Assembly: GCA_028532985.1 (NCBI GenBank)
Contig: JANCIK010000001.1
Coordinates: forward strand, 1,736,001-1,800,000
Length of the DNA stretch: 64,000 bases
From: Stropharia rugosoannulata
Taxonomy: Eukaryota > Basidiomycota > Agaricomycetes > Agaricales > Strophariaceae
Reading direction: 5' to 3'
Position 1 is the stretch's first letter. Each line of letters begins with the position of its first letter. A program made the translations under genes and the position numbers. The notes under the pieces were generated by a model. That model saw only the letters and a list, made by a program, of their open reading frames with translations. It had not been told where the DNA came from and did no database searches. This document shows, in pieces, positions 8,959-22,100 of this stretch.

Positions 8959-11846
8959 GTCGTCCCAGACAGTTTGGGCTTTCGCCAGGACGCGCTCGAA
9001 ATTCTGCTTGAGAAACGGGAGACGAGACAGGGCTGATGATGGAACTATGGAGAAAGATCGGAACGCGACGCGTCGGAATAACGCGTCGGTAAATGAACCT
9101 TACATAACTTTCACCCATGCTTCCTCGGCGAGCATTCCGTTGTGGCACGACATGATCCCTGTTGACCTAAACCACGCCGGACTAGAGTACAGGTGAGGCC
9201 CCACATCTGTGCATTGCTGTTCCAAGAAAACTCAATACTGCTATAGGTTACGAACCTGTTGCGACACGTCTACTCTCAGGAGTACCAATTTCATACCCCA
9301 GCTCTCGAATGAGCTGGTCGTGTCACTTGTCTTGCATTACCAACGCGGCTTTCTTCCTACCGTTGCGGCATTGAGAATCGGCACCGGATCCCGTTCTATA
9401 TGATGTTGAAAGGTCGCGGTGAATTCGGTTCCCCTTTAATTGGGAGGTCAGAGGAGGTGATCTATCGACAACCCAATCGTCCCAAGGCTCTGCGTCTCTC
9501 TACATTTAACATGTTATCTCGGAATGTCGTAGTTCCGGCTCTTTTACTTATATTTCTTCCTTCAAACACTAACATCCCCGAATTCCCCTTCTCACAGCTT
9601 GTCGCGCCAACGTGACCACAGGCGAAACGCGACGCGACGCGACAGACACGATGCAAGTGGCCAAGTCAATGTCATACCCGGTGTCAGGCCAGACCTGATT
9701 GACAGGCATCAAGCGCATCGTATAAGAACCTGCTTTTGAGAGAAGAGCTCCACTTTCATATTTTCGCCCTCTATTTCGCACCCCCACTCCTCACCCCTGG
9801 TCCTCTCAGAAAATCTATCCAGTGCTCAAGTCGCTCGTAAGGTCCACCTCTGTTGGCCATGCTGATCTCGAGGACTCTCTGCCTGTCGCCATTCCCATCC
9901 CATCCCTACAGGGCTGCACTCCTCCACACCCGACACGTTGTCCTGCTCGCAGACGTGCGTTGCGATGAGCTGACCCATGCGTTGCTCTACCATGACGCGG
10001 CTCACAGCTGCGTGGCGGAGATATGGCTTCTGTTCGGACCACAGAAACAGTTCTCCACCCAGCAGCCTACCTACCTACCTGTAGCGTCGGCACATCTTAC
10101 GCAATACGACTTCAGAATGGTGGCTTGGTTTAACGGGGCGCTTGTATACGGTGAATGTTAAAACCTGGATGCTTTTCTAAACCTATCTATCAGACTAGGA
10201 TGATTAGTATGAAGTCTGTCATGGTGTCGGAGATCTTAAGAAACTCGACATGAACCTCTCTGGGATCGTGTCGTCTCCGCGAGCATACATCGATGTCTCT
10301 TTTGCCACTGCGACTGTAGGCATTTAGACTAGATATGGCTATGGCGGCGTACGTTATCCCAACAACTTCTTGTGCTATAATTCTACCGGAGTTTGTTTTG
10401 AATATCACTCGGTCAGCTCGCACTTCAGACCACGGCAACTAGTCCCCAAGAGTTGCCCTAGAATGCCGTGTGGTTGTGGGGTTAATATCTTACACAACTT
10501 TGCTCTCTATTCCTTCCTCCTATACACTCTCTGCAGTGGCCCCAATCTTTGATTGCTGAGTACAAGATCCTTCCGGACCTCGCTTCTCTGGTACATGGCG
10601 TCATTGTTTGTGCCTTTGTGAAGCTTGGCTGGCAAAGACGATGTGCGCATGGACACTTGTCTTCTTTGTTTCAATCTTCAAAGAGTACATATGCTTTCTG
10701 AATCGGCAGACCTGTTCGAAGCAGTATCGCAGTGGTCTATTCTGTTGAACAAGATATAGCTACATTGAACACTTTCAAGTTTGCATAGAGACTAGACCCA
10801 GTTCTTCGAGGGTGGCGGTAAAAGGGACTGAAATTCCAATGTCTACCTAGAGACCATAACGAGGTGTATTTCTTATCTATGGTCAGCCCTGGGTTGAGGG
10901 TCTGTGTTGTATTTGAATTTGCTGTTTACAATTACGGAAACAAATGGAACAGAAATCGTAAATATTATTGCCAAGAGCATTACTTATCAGACGAACTGTG
11001 ATTGTTTATGAGGTGGTGCATCATAGAGTGACGCAATGGTGACGTCCTGTAGGTTGTGGAGTGCGTCGAGAGCGAGGAGTATTTCTGGTCAACTTGTAGG
11101 AACTCGAACGAATGAAAAAAGGCGAGTCCAGACAGAGAACGGCGAGAAGAGCATTAAGCGCTGGCGGTGGTCGCCGCTGAAGGGACGATCACGGTGAATG
11201 ATCCGTTGACGACCCCGCGCAATACCGGAGACCGCTATAGCAGGTCCGCCAATAAGTGGCGGTCCGGAGTGGCAGAGCGCAGAGTCCAGACTCGTTTGGG
11301 GATGCAAGATGACGCCTCACTGAGCAGCTGCGGGCACGGTACACAGCGTAGGCTGCGCTAGACTGGAATAGACTGGAAGAATAAGATCCGAGTCACTGTG
11401 GTAGCGGATCCGGAGTTGTTGGACATGATGGCTGACGCGTCGCAGAGCGAAGTGATACGTTTCGACGTCGACGGAGAACAAAAAGCTATGACATTAGGGT
11501 TTTATATCAGTGTAGGGTGTACAATAGTTGCTCTGGATACGATGGGAGAGGCGGCGAGGGGTACAATAAGCAGAGGGGGAAGGTTTAAGAGGGACCAAAA
11601 GGGGCTAGGCGATGAACGCGGTCACGTGACTATGTTGAATGTAGAGTGCGTGAGATTGAAAAGAAAGTGGGATTGGACCCTATTTTATTTATTCCCCCCA
11701 CGCGCCAGACGACTACTACGACGACAAAACGTGAAATCCCAGCATTGCTCCCATCCCCCTCTCAGCGGTCTCCGCTACTGTCTCCTGCTCCCCTAATAGC
11801 CGCCTTGCGCGTGCCCTGTCCGTTCCAATCCAGCTATCACTCCGAC
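8959..11846. other. long intergenic region between divergent GT49 and Wee1 genes
   Basis: About 2.9 kb without a supportable gene. It holds the 5' flanks of the GT49 gene (minus) and the Wee1 gene (plus). The last 200 bases before 11847 are C/T- and CGAC-rich, like a fungal 5' UTR. There is a short ctacctacctac run near 10066 and a small inverted repeat around 11248-11270 (gtccgccaataagtggcggtcc). ORFs of 60-110 codons here lack coding character. Confidence 0.45.
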
Positions 11847-14800
11847 ATGCTCGTGTCTACGCCTACCAAATCTTACGTGCACAGGCATGCACCATGCACC
11901 ACCAGCATGTCCTTATCGCCTACTTTCAATACCCGCCACTACACCCCTCCCACCTTTGACTCCCCCATGATCTCCCCTACCAGCCGCCGTCACCGTCCTC
12001 TCTTCCCCGCATCTGCCTCTGCTCTCGACAGCGATGACCAGCCCACCTCCCCTTTCTCCTCCCACTCTCCTGCGCTGGCGCAGTTCTCCAACCCCTTCTA
12101 CGCCTCCAAGCCACAGCCTATCTCTGCCGACGACGAGGAGGGTTCCATCTTCCTCTCATCAGCCTGCGATGACTCCGCCTCCACCTCGCCCGCCGCCTTC
12201 GCGTTGTCTATTCCGCAGCCGCTCTTGACACCCGTAAAACAGACACATCGCTCGTCTAATCGTCCTGCCCTTGCCCCCGCCTCGCTGAACACGCGGCTCG
12301 GCGTGTCTGCCGCCGCCGCCGACCCCGCCTCGACATCGCGCGTCGGCGTCGGGACGAAGCGCAAGACGACGCCAAACATCACTCCACTCCGCCCCAACAA
12401 CCTTACCCCATTAAAAATATCCTCGTCAAAGGACAGCGAGGGTCTGATATCGTTTGACCGCCTTGCGCCACTCCCCGCTCCAAAGTTCACAGCCCGTACC
12501 CCACAAACAAAGGCCGAGACCGAGGCCTACCTCAAGCGCCAGACTGCCTCCCTCACCCGTCTACGCCTCAGCGAGCGCCTCTCTACGAGTGACCAGTTCG
12601 AGGAAGAGGATGCGCATGACTCGGGGTGTGAACTCGACGAAGAGTCATATCACGAGTTATTTTTATCAAAGCCACGATTAGGCGCCAAAGGCGGGCCACT
12701 AGTCAAGCCGCTTCTCTTCAATTCCCCCTTGTTCAAGGGCAAGGAGAATGAAGAAGTCGCAGAGGCTGTGTCGCCCGGTGGCCACATTAGTAAACGCCGT
12801 GCTCGTTCTAGGCCGGTTTCTGCAGACTTGCTTGAGAACTCGTACAAGGTCCCCAAGTCACCTATCAAGGCATGTCATTTAAATTTTTATTACTTGTTCT
12901 CAGAGACTTTTCCTGACATTATTACTCTCTTCCAGCAGTCGGGTCTTTCATCTAAAGTTGGTCCAATGCGTCCAAGGCATAGTGGCCCTGTCAACTTCCC
13001 GTCAACTGCTCACCGTGGATGTGTATCGCCTGCTTCCTCTTCATCATCAGAAGCTGGCTCGCCTCGTCCGCGACGTCGCAATAATGGACTGTCAGCGATG
13101 AATCCACCCCGCCCACCAATGAATAGGAATGACGCTGTCAGCGCAGCGACACTCTTCTTCGGCCCCGCGATTCCCGCGCCCCAGGCTACTCCCGCCCCTG
13201 CCCCTGCATGTGGTCCTATGATTCGCTCTCGCACTAGTAGCAGTGGGCAAACCACAACCCAGCCTTTCGGGCCTGCCTCTTCTGAACCGCGACGGCCGGC
13301 CTACCTTGCAAACCGACACAGCTATGCAGGGCCAAGCAGTGATAGGCTGGCTTGGACCACTCTCCAGTCACGTACACCGGCCTCTCCAGGATCATCCCCC
13401 TTTGGAGGTCATGCCGACAGCAACGAACCAGGAAACCGAAGTCTGGAGATGGACGATGCTGATATGTTCTTCGCCGGGGATGATTCTTTCAACCTCAGAG
13501 TGCCCCCGTTGGACAGTCCGCCCCCGCGCGTCCTGCCGATGAAGTACAAGTCGCTCGGCAGCGATGAAGATGAGATGCCGTCTACTGGTTCAAGTGCGGG
13601 CGGCTTTGTCGTGCCGAAGGCATCCACTTCTGTCAGCTCGATTTGCTCTGACGACGGTCTCGTTACCCCAGGAGTTACGCCTGAGACCGCATCAGGATGG
13701 CCGGTTGCGGCTTCCATAAGCGTTTTTACCGACGAGGGTGCTGAGGATACGCACCCGTACGGTCGGAGCGACGTCGACGCATTCATTGTACGGACACTTG
13801 CGGCAGCATCCAAGGCGTCATCGATGCCGAAACGCGCTCCCGGTACGCCGGTGAAGAAGGCTCGCATGAGTTATTTCGGGAAACAGCGCCCTTGGCAGAG
13901 CGCAGTTGCGACCAAGGTTGCGTTGCGCGATGACCCTGCCTATATGAACGCGCCTAGGAAGAGTTTGCCTGCTGCGTTTGCACAGGTTGGCGCTAAGGCC
14001 GCATTGTTAAATGTCGAGCGCCAGAATACAGATACTGAAGAAGAGTGCGAGGAGGAGAGCCCCAGTGTTAGACGAGAAAAAGATAAATATATTGGGCTGG
14101 GCCTTGGCCAGCCGACCAATGGCCGTGGCCATCCCGCGATACAGCGCACACAGTGGCTGATGCGCAGGAGCAGCAGCGGCGCGTTCTCAAGCGGAAGCGA
14201 CAATATGTCCGCGTCGAGTACGCCTACGCGCGGGAAAGCATCTGGTAAGTTGTCAATGTTATCTGCTTCCATATAGGATAGTCGCTAAGTGTCTTTGAAT
14301 GACAGATTGGCAGCTCGCGGACCCTCGTCCCCCGCTCCGCCTTTCTCCGTCGAGAGATACATTCAATAAGACCACATCGCGCTCGACATCTGGTTCGTCA
14401 AATAGCTCCGTGACGACACTTAATTCGCCTTCGGACTATAGGCGGAAGTCGCTCGCTGAGAATGCGACAAGCGCGCGTGCGCATCACCACTTACCGCCGC
14501 GCCCCTCGTTGATGACGGGGCGGCGATTATCAGACTCGTACACTGACGATCAGCAACCGGGACGGTTCGAGCGCGATTTTGAGGAGATCGACGAGATCGG
14601 CAGTGGCGAGTTCGGCAAGGTGATCAAGGTGCAAAATAAGGCAGGAGAGATGTTCGCAGTGAAGAAATCCAAGCAGTTCGAAGGGGTTAAACACCGGTCA
14701 GTATTCTATTCTATGTTTCTGTACGCGCATCCCGGTTTGGGATGCCTGCGAGCTGCTGCACACCAACGAGTGTCATGCGATTGGTTTCAGTTGCCCGCAG

Positions 14801-16040
14801 GAGCTCCTTGGTTCCGAGGGTTGGGGCGCCCTAGGACCGCGCCGGGTTGCGCTGTGCTTTTTATAGCACAGCACCCATAGTTGCTATGTTACAGAGTGTT
14901 CATGTTGTTTTTCTGGTTTTAGACTGCGCCTGCTCGAGGAGGTGGCGATCCTAAAGCATCTGAGGCAGGCCGCCCACGGACGATACGAAGGGCGGGGGCA
15001 CCCCAATGTGCTTGCATATGTTGACAGCTGGGACGAAAACGAGGCACTATACATTTGTACGGAGCTTTGCGAGTCGGGCAACCTTGCGCGCTTCCTGTGG
15101 GAGTATGGGCGTGTCTATCCGCGACTGGACGAGGCGCGAGTGTGGAAGATTGTGGTTGATCTGAGTAACGTAAGTCACGCAATTTAGCACTGTTCGGGTC
15201 CCGCCCCGCTTCGCTGTGTCCTGTGTGATTGCTGATCACATGCATTGCAGGGTTTGAGATTTATTCACGATGCGGGGGTCATCCACCTCGACGTGAAGCC
15301 GTCGAATGTATTCGTGACCAAGGAGGGGCGGTTCAAGATCGGCGACTTTGGGATGGCGTCGCTGTGGCCGCGGCCTGCGTTCCTGGACAGCCCTGCGTCG
15401 AGCGGGATGCTGGGCGGGTCGGGCGGGTTCGAGCGCGAGGGCGACAAACTCTACCTGGCGCCCGAGGTGCTGCAGGGGAGGTATGGCAAGGCGGCCGACG
15501 TCTTCAGGTGCGTCTCACGGTTCCAACGGTCCATCGATCGTTTCTCACGCTGTCCGATCTTAGTTTTGGCATGTCTATTTTGGAGGCCGCGTCCAACATC
15601 GTAGTCCCCGACCAGTGAGTCTTTTTCCTTGCCCCTGCGTCGTGCGGGCCCCACGGTCCGCTCTCTCAAACGTCGCCGGCGCTCTGTGGGCATTTTACTG
15701 ATCCTGTCGCTTTTTTCTTTCTGTTCGCAGGGGAGAGGGCTGGCAGCGGCTGCGGCGCGAAGACTTCTCACAGGTTGATCTCGAGGACGATAGCCCCGAG
15801 CTGGCGACTCTCATTCTCAATATGATGCGCACCGACCCCGAAATGCGCTTCACCATCGACGATGTTTGTGCGCACCCTGTCGTGCGCCGCGCGCGCGAGG
15901 CCATGGAGCGCATGCACCAACAGCTACTCAGCGCAGGACGCAGTACGTGGGGCGCATCGCCGCTTGCGGGTGTGCCGCCCCACTTCCTGGAAGAAATCCT
16001 GGATCGAGAAGAGGAGGGCGCTATGGACACCAGTCTGTAG
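11847..16040 (+). CDS. wee1: Wee1-like mitosis inhibitor protein kinase
   Basis: Seven exons, 1195 aa: 11847-12869, 12936-14244, 14306-14696, 14923-15169, 15251-15507, 15564-15614, 15731-16040 (sum 3588 nt). The first 860 residues are Ser/Pro/Thr-rich and disordered with many SP/TP sites, as expected for a CDK-regulated protein. The kinase domain starts near residue 864: Gly-rich loop IGSGEFGKVIKV, catalytic Lys in FAVKKSK, catalytic loop HLDVKPSN, DFG in KIGDFGMA, and GDKLYLAPEVLQGRYG as the activation/P+1 region. Wee1-type signatures are EEIDEIGSGEFGKV and the short C-lobe ending soon after DPEMRFTIDDVCAHP. It should phosphorylate the CDK1 inhibitory Tyr and delay mitosis, mainly in the nucleus. 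Intron 1 (66 nt) appears to have a GC donor and is stop-free. The intron inside the kinase N-lobe is 226 nt, far longer than its neighbours. Confidence 0.92.
12870..12935 (+). other. in-frame 66-nt intron with GC donor in wee1
   Basis: The sequence aag/gcatgt...ctctcttccag/cag has a strong polypyrimidine tract. It is 66 nt with no stop codon, so the frame reads through it. Removing it joins SPIK to QSGLSSKVG. A GT donor four bases downstream is the alternative. Confidence 0.5.
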
Positions 16041-16788
16041 ACGGTTGGTGTGACCGGGCGGCTTCTTTTCTCGTCGCGTCCTCTGCTTCTTGGAAATTGC
16101 CAAAGGGACGACGATGACGACGCCGCGACGGGTAGCTCATACGACCAGACACCACAACGACCCCCGACTATACAATTCTTTCCCAATATCTCGCCCGCCC
16201 GACCGCTTATTTGAAACGCTTCTCTTTTTCATCTTTTTTCTTTTTCGATTGTTGTATGTATGGGATCTTCTATCTTGACTCTGGGACTGTTCCCCTGGCC
16301 CCGATTCTTTTCCCCCTCGTCTCTTGTTCGCTGTTGCATATTATTATTATTACTACATGTCCATCCGCTCACGTCCTCCGCGCATGTCTGGATTTTGCAT
16401 TTTGTGCGCTAGCCTATGACCTTATGCCCCTATGATACTCCCGATTAGAAACGCCTATGATACATACACTCCGTTCTGTTTCCCCTGTCATTGCTGTCGA
16501 TTGCACTTGCATTGCTTATTTTAATCCTGGCGTAGGTTTGACCACGCACATCGCACTATTTACTAGGACGTAGCTACATACTCGTTGAATGACGAAATAA
16601 TTGAATACGAGCTGTGTCGGCATGATTATCTGATAGAGAGGGTAGGGGCCCGCTAAGGGCGCACTGGTCTAACCCGATATGGGCGTTCCTGGCAACCCGA
16701 GCGAGCCGGCGCGGCTCGGTTGGGCTTCGGTGCGCGCCCGTATATCTATATCAGCACGACGGTTCTTGTCCCAAACGCATCCCCACCC
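16041..16788. other. wee1 3' flank and homeobox promoter region
   Basis: T-rich 3' flank of wee1 with an attattattatt run near 16340. A TATA-like tatatctatatc occurs at 16740-16751, about 40 bp before the homeobox ATG at 16789. No gene seen. Confidence 0.45.
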
Positions 16789-19109
16789 ATGGCCTTCCCC
16801 GCCGCCTTCCCCCACCCCCACCGTCTCCACAACCACCCCCACCCCCTCGACCCCGCCGCGGTCGACTTCAGAGCATTCTACCCATATACCCCCAACGAGG
16901 TCAAGCACAGAAAGCGCACTACCACTGCACAGCTCAAGGTCCTCGAGGCCATCTTCAAAAAGGACACCAAGCCCAATGCCGCCCTTCGCCAGGAGCTCGC
17001 TCTGCAGCTCGACATGACCCCGCGCGGTGTCCAGGTGTGTCCTTGCGTACTCTGCTTTTTTTTCCCGCTCGCTTACGGCGCGTCCCAGGTCTGGTTCCAG
17101 AACCGGTTGGTTTTTTCCCCCGCATATATGCACTCTTCCTTTTTTTCTGTTGCTTACTTGGAGCTGCAGGCGCGCGAAGGAAAAGGTAAAAGGCACCAAG
17201 TCCGCGGGGCCCAAATCTGCCAGCGGCGACGACCCGAAGGAAGAGGAGTACGCCGGTGCCTCCGGCGGCAAGGGCGAGGCGGACGACGAGGATGGCGCGG
17301 GGCAGGACGACGAGAGCGATGAGCAGGACGCGTTCTCGCCGCCGGGCAAGAATGGAGAGAGCGGGGCGCCCCAGCCCCAGCTACATCTGATTACTGATGC
17401 GAGCAAATGGGAGGAGTCGCCTGTCGAACCGCCCCCGGACAGCGCGACGTTCTCCATCCGCCCGCCTGCCAACCCCTTTCTCTCCAGTCGCGCCGTCACC
17501 GCTGACCTCTACCACCGCCGCGGCTCCCTCCCCGCCACTGCCTTCCCCCAGCACGACTCCGGGCTCGAGAGCCCCCTGATCGACAACTTCGACCCCCTGC
17601 TCCGCCGGAGCTCGGTCGACGCTAGCCTTGCCCGCCTTGCCACCAACCCGTTCGCCAGTCTCGCGCGCGCCAAGAACATCGCCCTCTACGGCCCTGGCTT
17701 TGGCGTCGCCCCCCCGGGCGCAAGCGGCACCGCCCTACGCCACCAGCCCCTTACTCGCCCCCCGTACAACTATCCGCCGTCGAACCACCTGCGGCGCGGC
17801 ATCTCCTCCTTTGCCGCCATGCCCCAGTTTAGCGCGACCCGCAGGCTCTCCATGGACTCGCGCCAGACACGGCTCGCCGCGATGCCTTCCCCCTCCCCGC
17901 TTACCCCGTACGACGCCGTCATCCGCGCTTCGCTGCCGGACAATCTGTATGCGATCTCGCAGCGCACCGTGCCGTCGCCTATACCCGGTCCCTTACCTTC
18001 ACCCGGCTTCTCCTTCGGCGCCGCTAGTACGCCCTCTATGGCGTCGCCCAGCTCGGGCGATAGCGAGCGCAATTCGCCAGACTCTCTGCGCTCGTTCGCC
18101 TTCCGCGGCGAAGAGCACGACGACGACGCGACGTCGCCCACGTATGACAACTACTCGCGTTTCGGATCCCTCGCTTCCATCGCCACCAGCGAATCGAGCA
18201 TCAACAGCTCATACTACGCTGAGATTGGCGGCCCAGTCGGCGAGCACGGCGTTGTAGAGGAGCGACGAGATTCTTGGTATGTGCCTGTCTCCTATTGCAC
18301 CCGTTGATCCGAATATGCCTTTTATGGGCTTAATTAAACCTTTTATGTGTTGCCAAATTGGGAAACTGACGCCCGCTTGGTTCACAGCTCGTCTGGGCAC
18401 TTCCTCGGGATGCTCTCTGAGCTCGATGTGAGCAACGGCCACCAGTCTATGGGCATTCCCGCATACCCCGCGCACGATGAATACGTCTTTGAAAGCACTG
18501 GAAAGGGCCTTGTCGTCCAACCTGACGTTGGTCACCAGCAACAACAGCAACAGCAACAGCAGCAGCAGCACACATCGTACCCGTCACCCGCCTCAACGAT
18601 TTCGCCAAGTAACGCCCAGAGTCCCTGTGCGCAGGAGACGGACGCCCTAGTCAGCGTGCCTACTGTACCCATATCGACTTCAAGTGAACTTGCATTTGCG
18701 CTCGAGGGAAAGCCTGAGCATCAGGTGGGGATATTTCCCTTCTCGAAATAGCATTTGCAACGTGCTAACTCCGGAACAGCAGAATGTGTCTCACCAAGAG
18801 CAATACCTGACATATACAGGTACTGAACAGACTGAGCAGGACAATAGCGCCATGTTCTACAATCAGCAGATGCGGCAGGACCAGCACGCCCAACAACAAC
18901 AGCACGAGCAGGCATATAATGCTTCTGTATACTCCTCCCTTTCGGAGGCGTACCCGAACGATGGCCTTCAGCAGCAGCAGCAGCAACAGTCACAACAAAT
19001 GGGCTTCCTGTACACTTCGACAGGAGGCTATGCGGGCGCGATGTCATCGTCGGTGGCTGTTGGTATGGATAACATGCAGAGCGTGGACGCCTTCGCGGCA
19101 TATACATAG
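16789..19109 (+). CDS. homeodomain transcription factor with polyglutamine C-terminus
   Basis: Five exons, 678 aa: 16789-17034, 17089-17105, 17170-18276, 18388-18724, 18780-19109. The homeodomain is near the N-terminus, residues about 39-95: helix 1 from RKRTTTAQLKVLEAIF, then KPNAALRQELALQLDM, the turn TPRGVQ, and recognition helix VWFQNRRAKEKVK. The 17-nt second exon encodes only VWFQN and part of Arg. After the homeodomain come acidic and Ser/Pro-rich regions (SP-rich 300-440). Gln-rich tracts near the C-terminus resemble a transcriptional activation domain. The sequence KHRKRTT...MTPRGVQVWFQNRRAK is typical of the non-mating-type fungal homeodomain group (TALE insertion absent), to which the mushroom-development hom genes belong. 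I cannot say which member. It acts in the nucleus. Confidence 0.92.
18536..18568 (+). repeat. CAG/CAA tract encoding 11 glutamines
   Basis: Mixed CAG/CAA codons encode Q11 in exon 4 of the homeodomain gene. Two shorter Gln-rich tracts follow in exon 5 near 18893 and 18970. Confidence 0.9.
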
Positions 19110-22100
19110 TCCTGGACAGCGCGCGTCATATGTCTACGTGGGGATCACTCTCCGTCTTTTTCAGTTGCCCGGATGCGTGCGTGTGTGAGTGCGAGCTCAC
19201 GCACAGGTGCATCCGGAGGGTTCCCGCGAATCACTGGCGTCATTCAGCTCTGCACACAGGGAGCGTTTGTGCGGGTGTTTCCCCTTCTTTTTTTGGCGCG
19301 CCCATCCGGCTCGATCACTACGGTGGCGTTTGGTCGACTGTCCCTCGTTGAAGCGTCTCTTCAGCGTGCCTGGGCAAGCAAGTTTCACATTTGGTTTATA
19401 TCTTGGTGTTTGTTCCGGTTCCTCACCCAATTTCCTGTCCTTCATAGCTAATTCTGGCCGGTGGTGCGGTCTCCCTCCCTTCCGCTCCTTGGTCCGATCT
19501 GCATCTCCGTTAGCCCACGTGTACTTGCGACACTCCATGGTCTCTCCCAATCCTTTCGTTATTTTGTCCCTTATGTTTTGCCTCTGCTGTAATATTCCTG
19601 CGCACCGCCCAAACTCCTCGTGCTAAATACCTCACAACACCGTCCGCAAGGTCGTTGGTACAACCTATTACATTACCCTTCCGTCATCGCTAATCCCCAA
19701 TGATCTTCCATCCTCCACCTTACCCCGGGCCCAACGCAGTCAAGCCAATCAACCAACTAGCACCGCTCTTTTTTCGATCATCGTCCATTATTTTTTCTTG
19801 TTCTCAAATTGGGTTTCCCTGTCGCTGCTTACTCCTCCTCCTTGTTCTTGCTGGGATTGATTGATCCACATATTCCCCCTTCCTGTTCTGACTCTAATCT
19901 CGTACTAACGCGTTGCGATCATACGCTGCCTGTCAAACCCACCTATACACCGCTCCACTACCCAAGTTTTTTTTCAGCATGTGGGATGCCCGCGTGCTAA
20001 ACACGAAGGCTCCATCTGCATCAACTAGCAGTAGCAACAATCAACACGCTCATTCCTTTCCATCGGCAACAGGTCTCATATCTACACCTCACCTTCCCCC
20101 TCAGCTGTGTGCGCACACAGCAGCTCAGCGGCACTGTATTCTTGTATCATACATGCGGTCATCACACTGTTCGCCTTGAGGCGAATAGCAACATTCTGCA
20201 GAACGACGCCGTCCTTTTCGCCGTCTGCTGAACTCGTTCCCCAGTTCGCGGATCTCCTATTCCCTTCCGTCTTTGATTCGGCCATTCATTTCGCCCTTCT
20301 TGACTCGCATGCGAGCCAGTTAAATGCCCAATCTGAAAAATATCGATGTAGTTGTGACCTCCTGCCTACTGAACACCTGCCATCCCCCCACAACCAAGCC
20401 ACCATCATTCAATTCACGCTGCTTCTTCTCTCCGTTTGGTTCCCTCTTCTTGTCTTCTATCTTTTTATTTCTGCTCCGTCGATACATTCCTTCTCTCTAT
20501 TGCTATTCTCCCTTCTGGTCCCTCTGTCTATTTGTGTACAATTGCTATTCGACTCGCTGAATCCTCTCTCGTGAAAGGTAGCTTACAAATTCAAAGACAT
20601 AATTAACTACACAAACATCTACTGTAGTACAGCCTATAATTGTGCTTGCACAACTGTGAATAAAGAAGAATCGAAGCAGCCGTATCCAGATCTGCGCTCG
20701 CCCTTCTGTTCTCTGATATTCGTCGACGGCCTGCTTCGTCAGCCCAGCATAGGAGGTGGGTTGCCAAATAGAAGCTGGACGTGTGTGGACTGGCAACAAC
20801 TGGACGACACGCATTGCACGGCCGCGGCGACTGGAGACAGAGTTTTTAGAATGAAAGGCAACGTTTCGTCGGAAATTAGGACACGCATGTTATAATTGTG
20901 GACTTGGTGAGGGTGGTGCACGGTGTCGTGTGCGCCCCATTGATCCCTGGGAACGTTTCAACGGAGGTGCGAACCAGAGGCGACCCGGTTCGTCGCGGGA
21001 CTGCGGGACGCAAATAGCACAGTTTGTTGCACTGTCAAAGGGCTGTCAGCCGCACAGGAAGATCGGGGCTGTTCTGCTGTGCCGTGGATGGGACAAAGTG
21101 CCTTACACCAACTGCTTGAAACTCGCTCCCAGCGTGGGCCGCAGATCCGCCTGCGATCCTGTTCTTGATCTACCTTTTTTAAATGCAGACGGAGCCCGGC
21201 CATATCCCAGCGCGCCCATTCGACGGTATAAAATAGCTGCGAGTCTGATAGGTGGATGGCGATTTGCAGGGTCCGGCGCCTGTGCGGACAGGGCGGGCGG
21301 GCGGGCGCTGCGCAGGCCGTAGGTAGGGCGACCGCTGCGGCGCGTTGCAATGCGTGCCACCGCTCCCTGGCGGCGAGAGTGCGCAGGGCGTCGCCGCCCA
21401 CCTGCGCGCGTGACCGCGTACCCGCGCGAACATTGCCTGAGCAGTCCCCACGGCTCGTCATCCTCTCGGACATCCGTCCGCTTTGCGCAATATGTTCCCG
21501 CCATCGCTGGCCCGGCGTGCTGTAAATTAATAAAGCGTGCAGGCGGCTCTGGGAGCGCGCATATGGTGCAGAAGCGGGAAGATCTTCGGAGGTCTGTGCC
21601 GGCCCCGTCCCCTGGCTGAGAACCTTTTTCAAAATGGATAATAACGGGCAATAAAGGCGACTCCACACTGGGCCCGTTTTCATTAGCATCGGGCACAATG
21701 CGCAGCATGCGACGCCATGTGTCGGCCAGGTTGTGTAGTGGGAAAAAAAGAGGGAAGCGCACGGTGTCGCGGGTGGAGGCAGTGTATTGCTTTCACCTTG
21801 TTTCTTCTAGATGATAGGTGTCCAAATTTTCTTTCTACCTAGAATTTATGACATAGAATATGGAGTCTGACTTTTGCCTTTACCTCGTACCGGCAACAAA
21901 ACATATCAGACGTACCTTCGAATCAGCCAATAAGGCATAGTCTGGTGCGTATAGCGCCCGCGCATCACTCTTGACGTGCGGGAGCGTATCCAGTCGGTCC
22001 CCGTCGGTCCGAAGTCGTATTTCACCGCTAACATCCATCCTCCCAGAGTGCCTAACATTGTTCATCGAGTATAATATTACCCCAGGACCCGGAAAATAAT

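Noticed and set aside
9815..10161. Overlapping ORFs of 75-102 codons upstream of wee1
   Set aside because: No splice sites, motifs or composition that separate them from chance. Treated as regulatory or spacer DNA.
17628..18257. 209-codon ORF inside the homeobox gene
   Set aside because: It is an out-of-frame shadow of the Ser/Pro-rich coding region of exon 3.
20958..21698. 246-codon minus-strand ORF in a GC-rich stretch
   Set aside because: Overlapping long ORFs occur on both strands and in other frames. The translation is Arg/Ala/Pro/Cys-rich without any motif, typical of GC-rich non-coding DNA.
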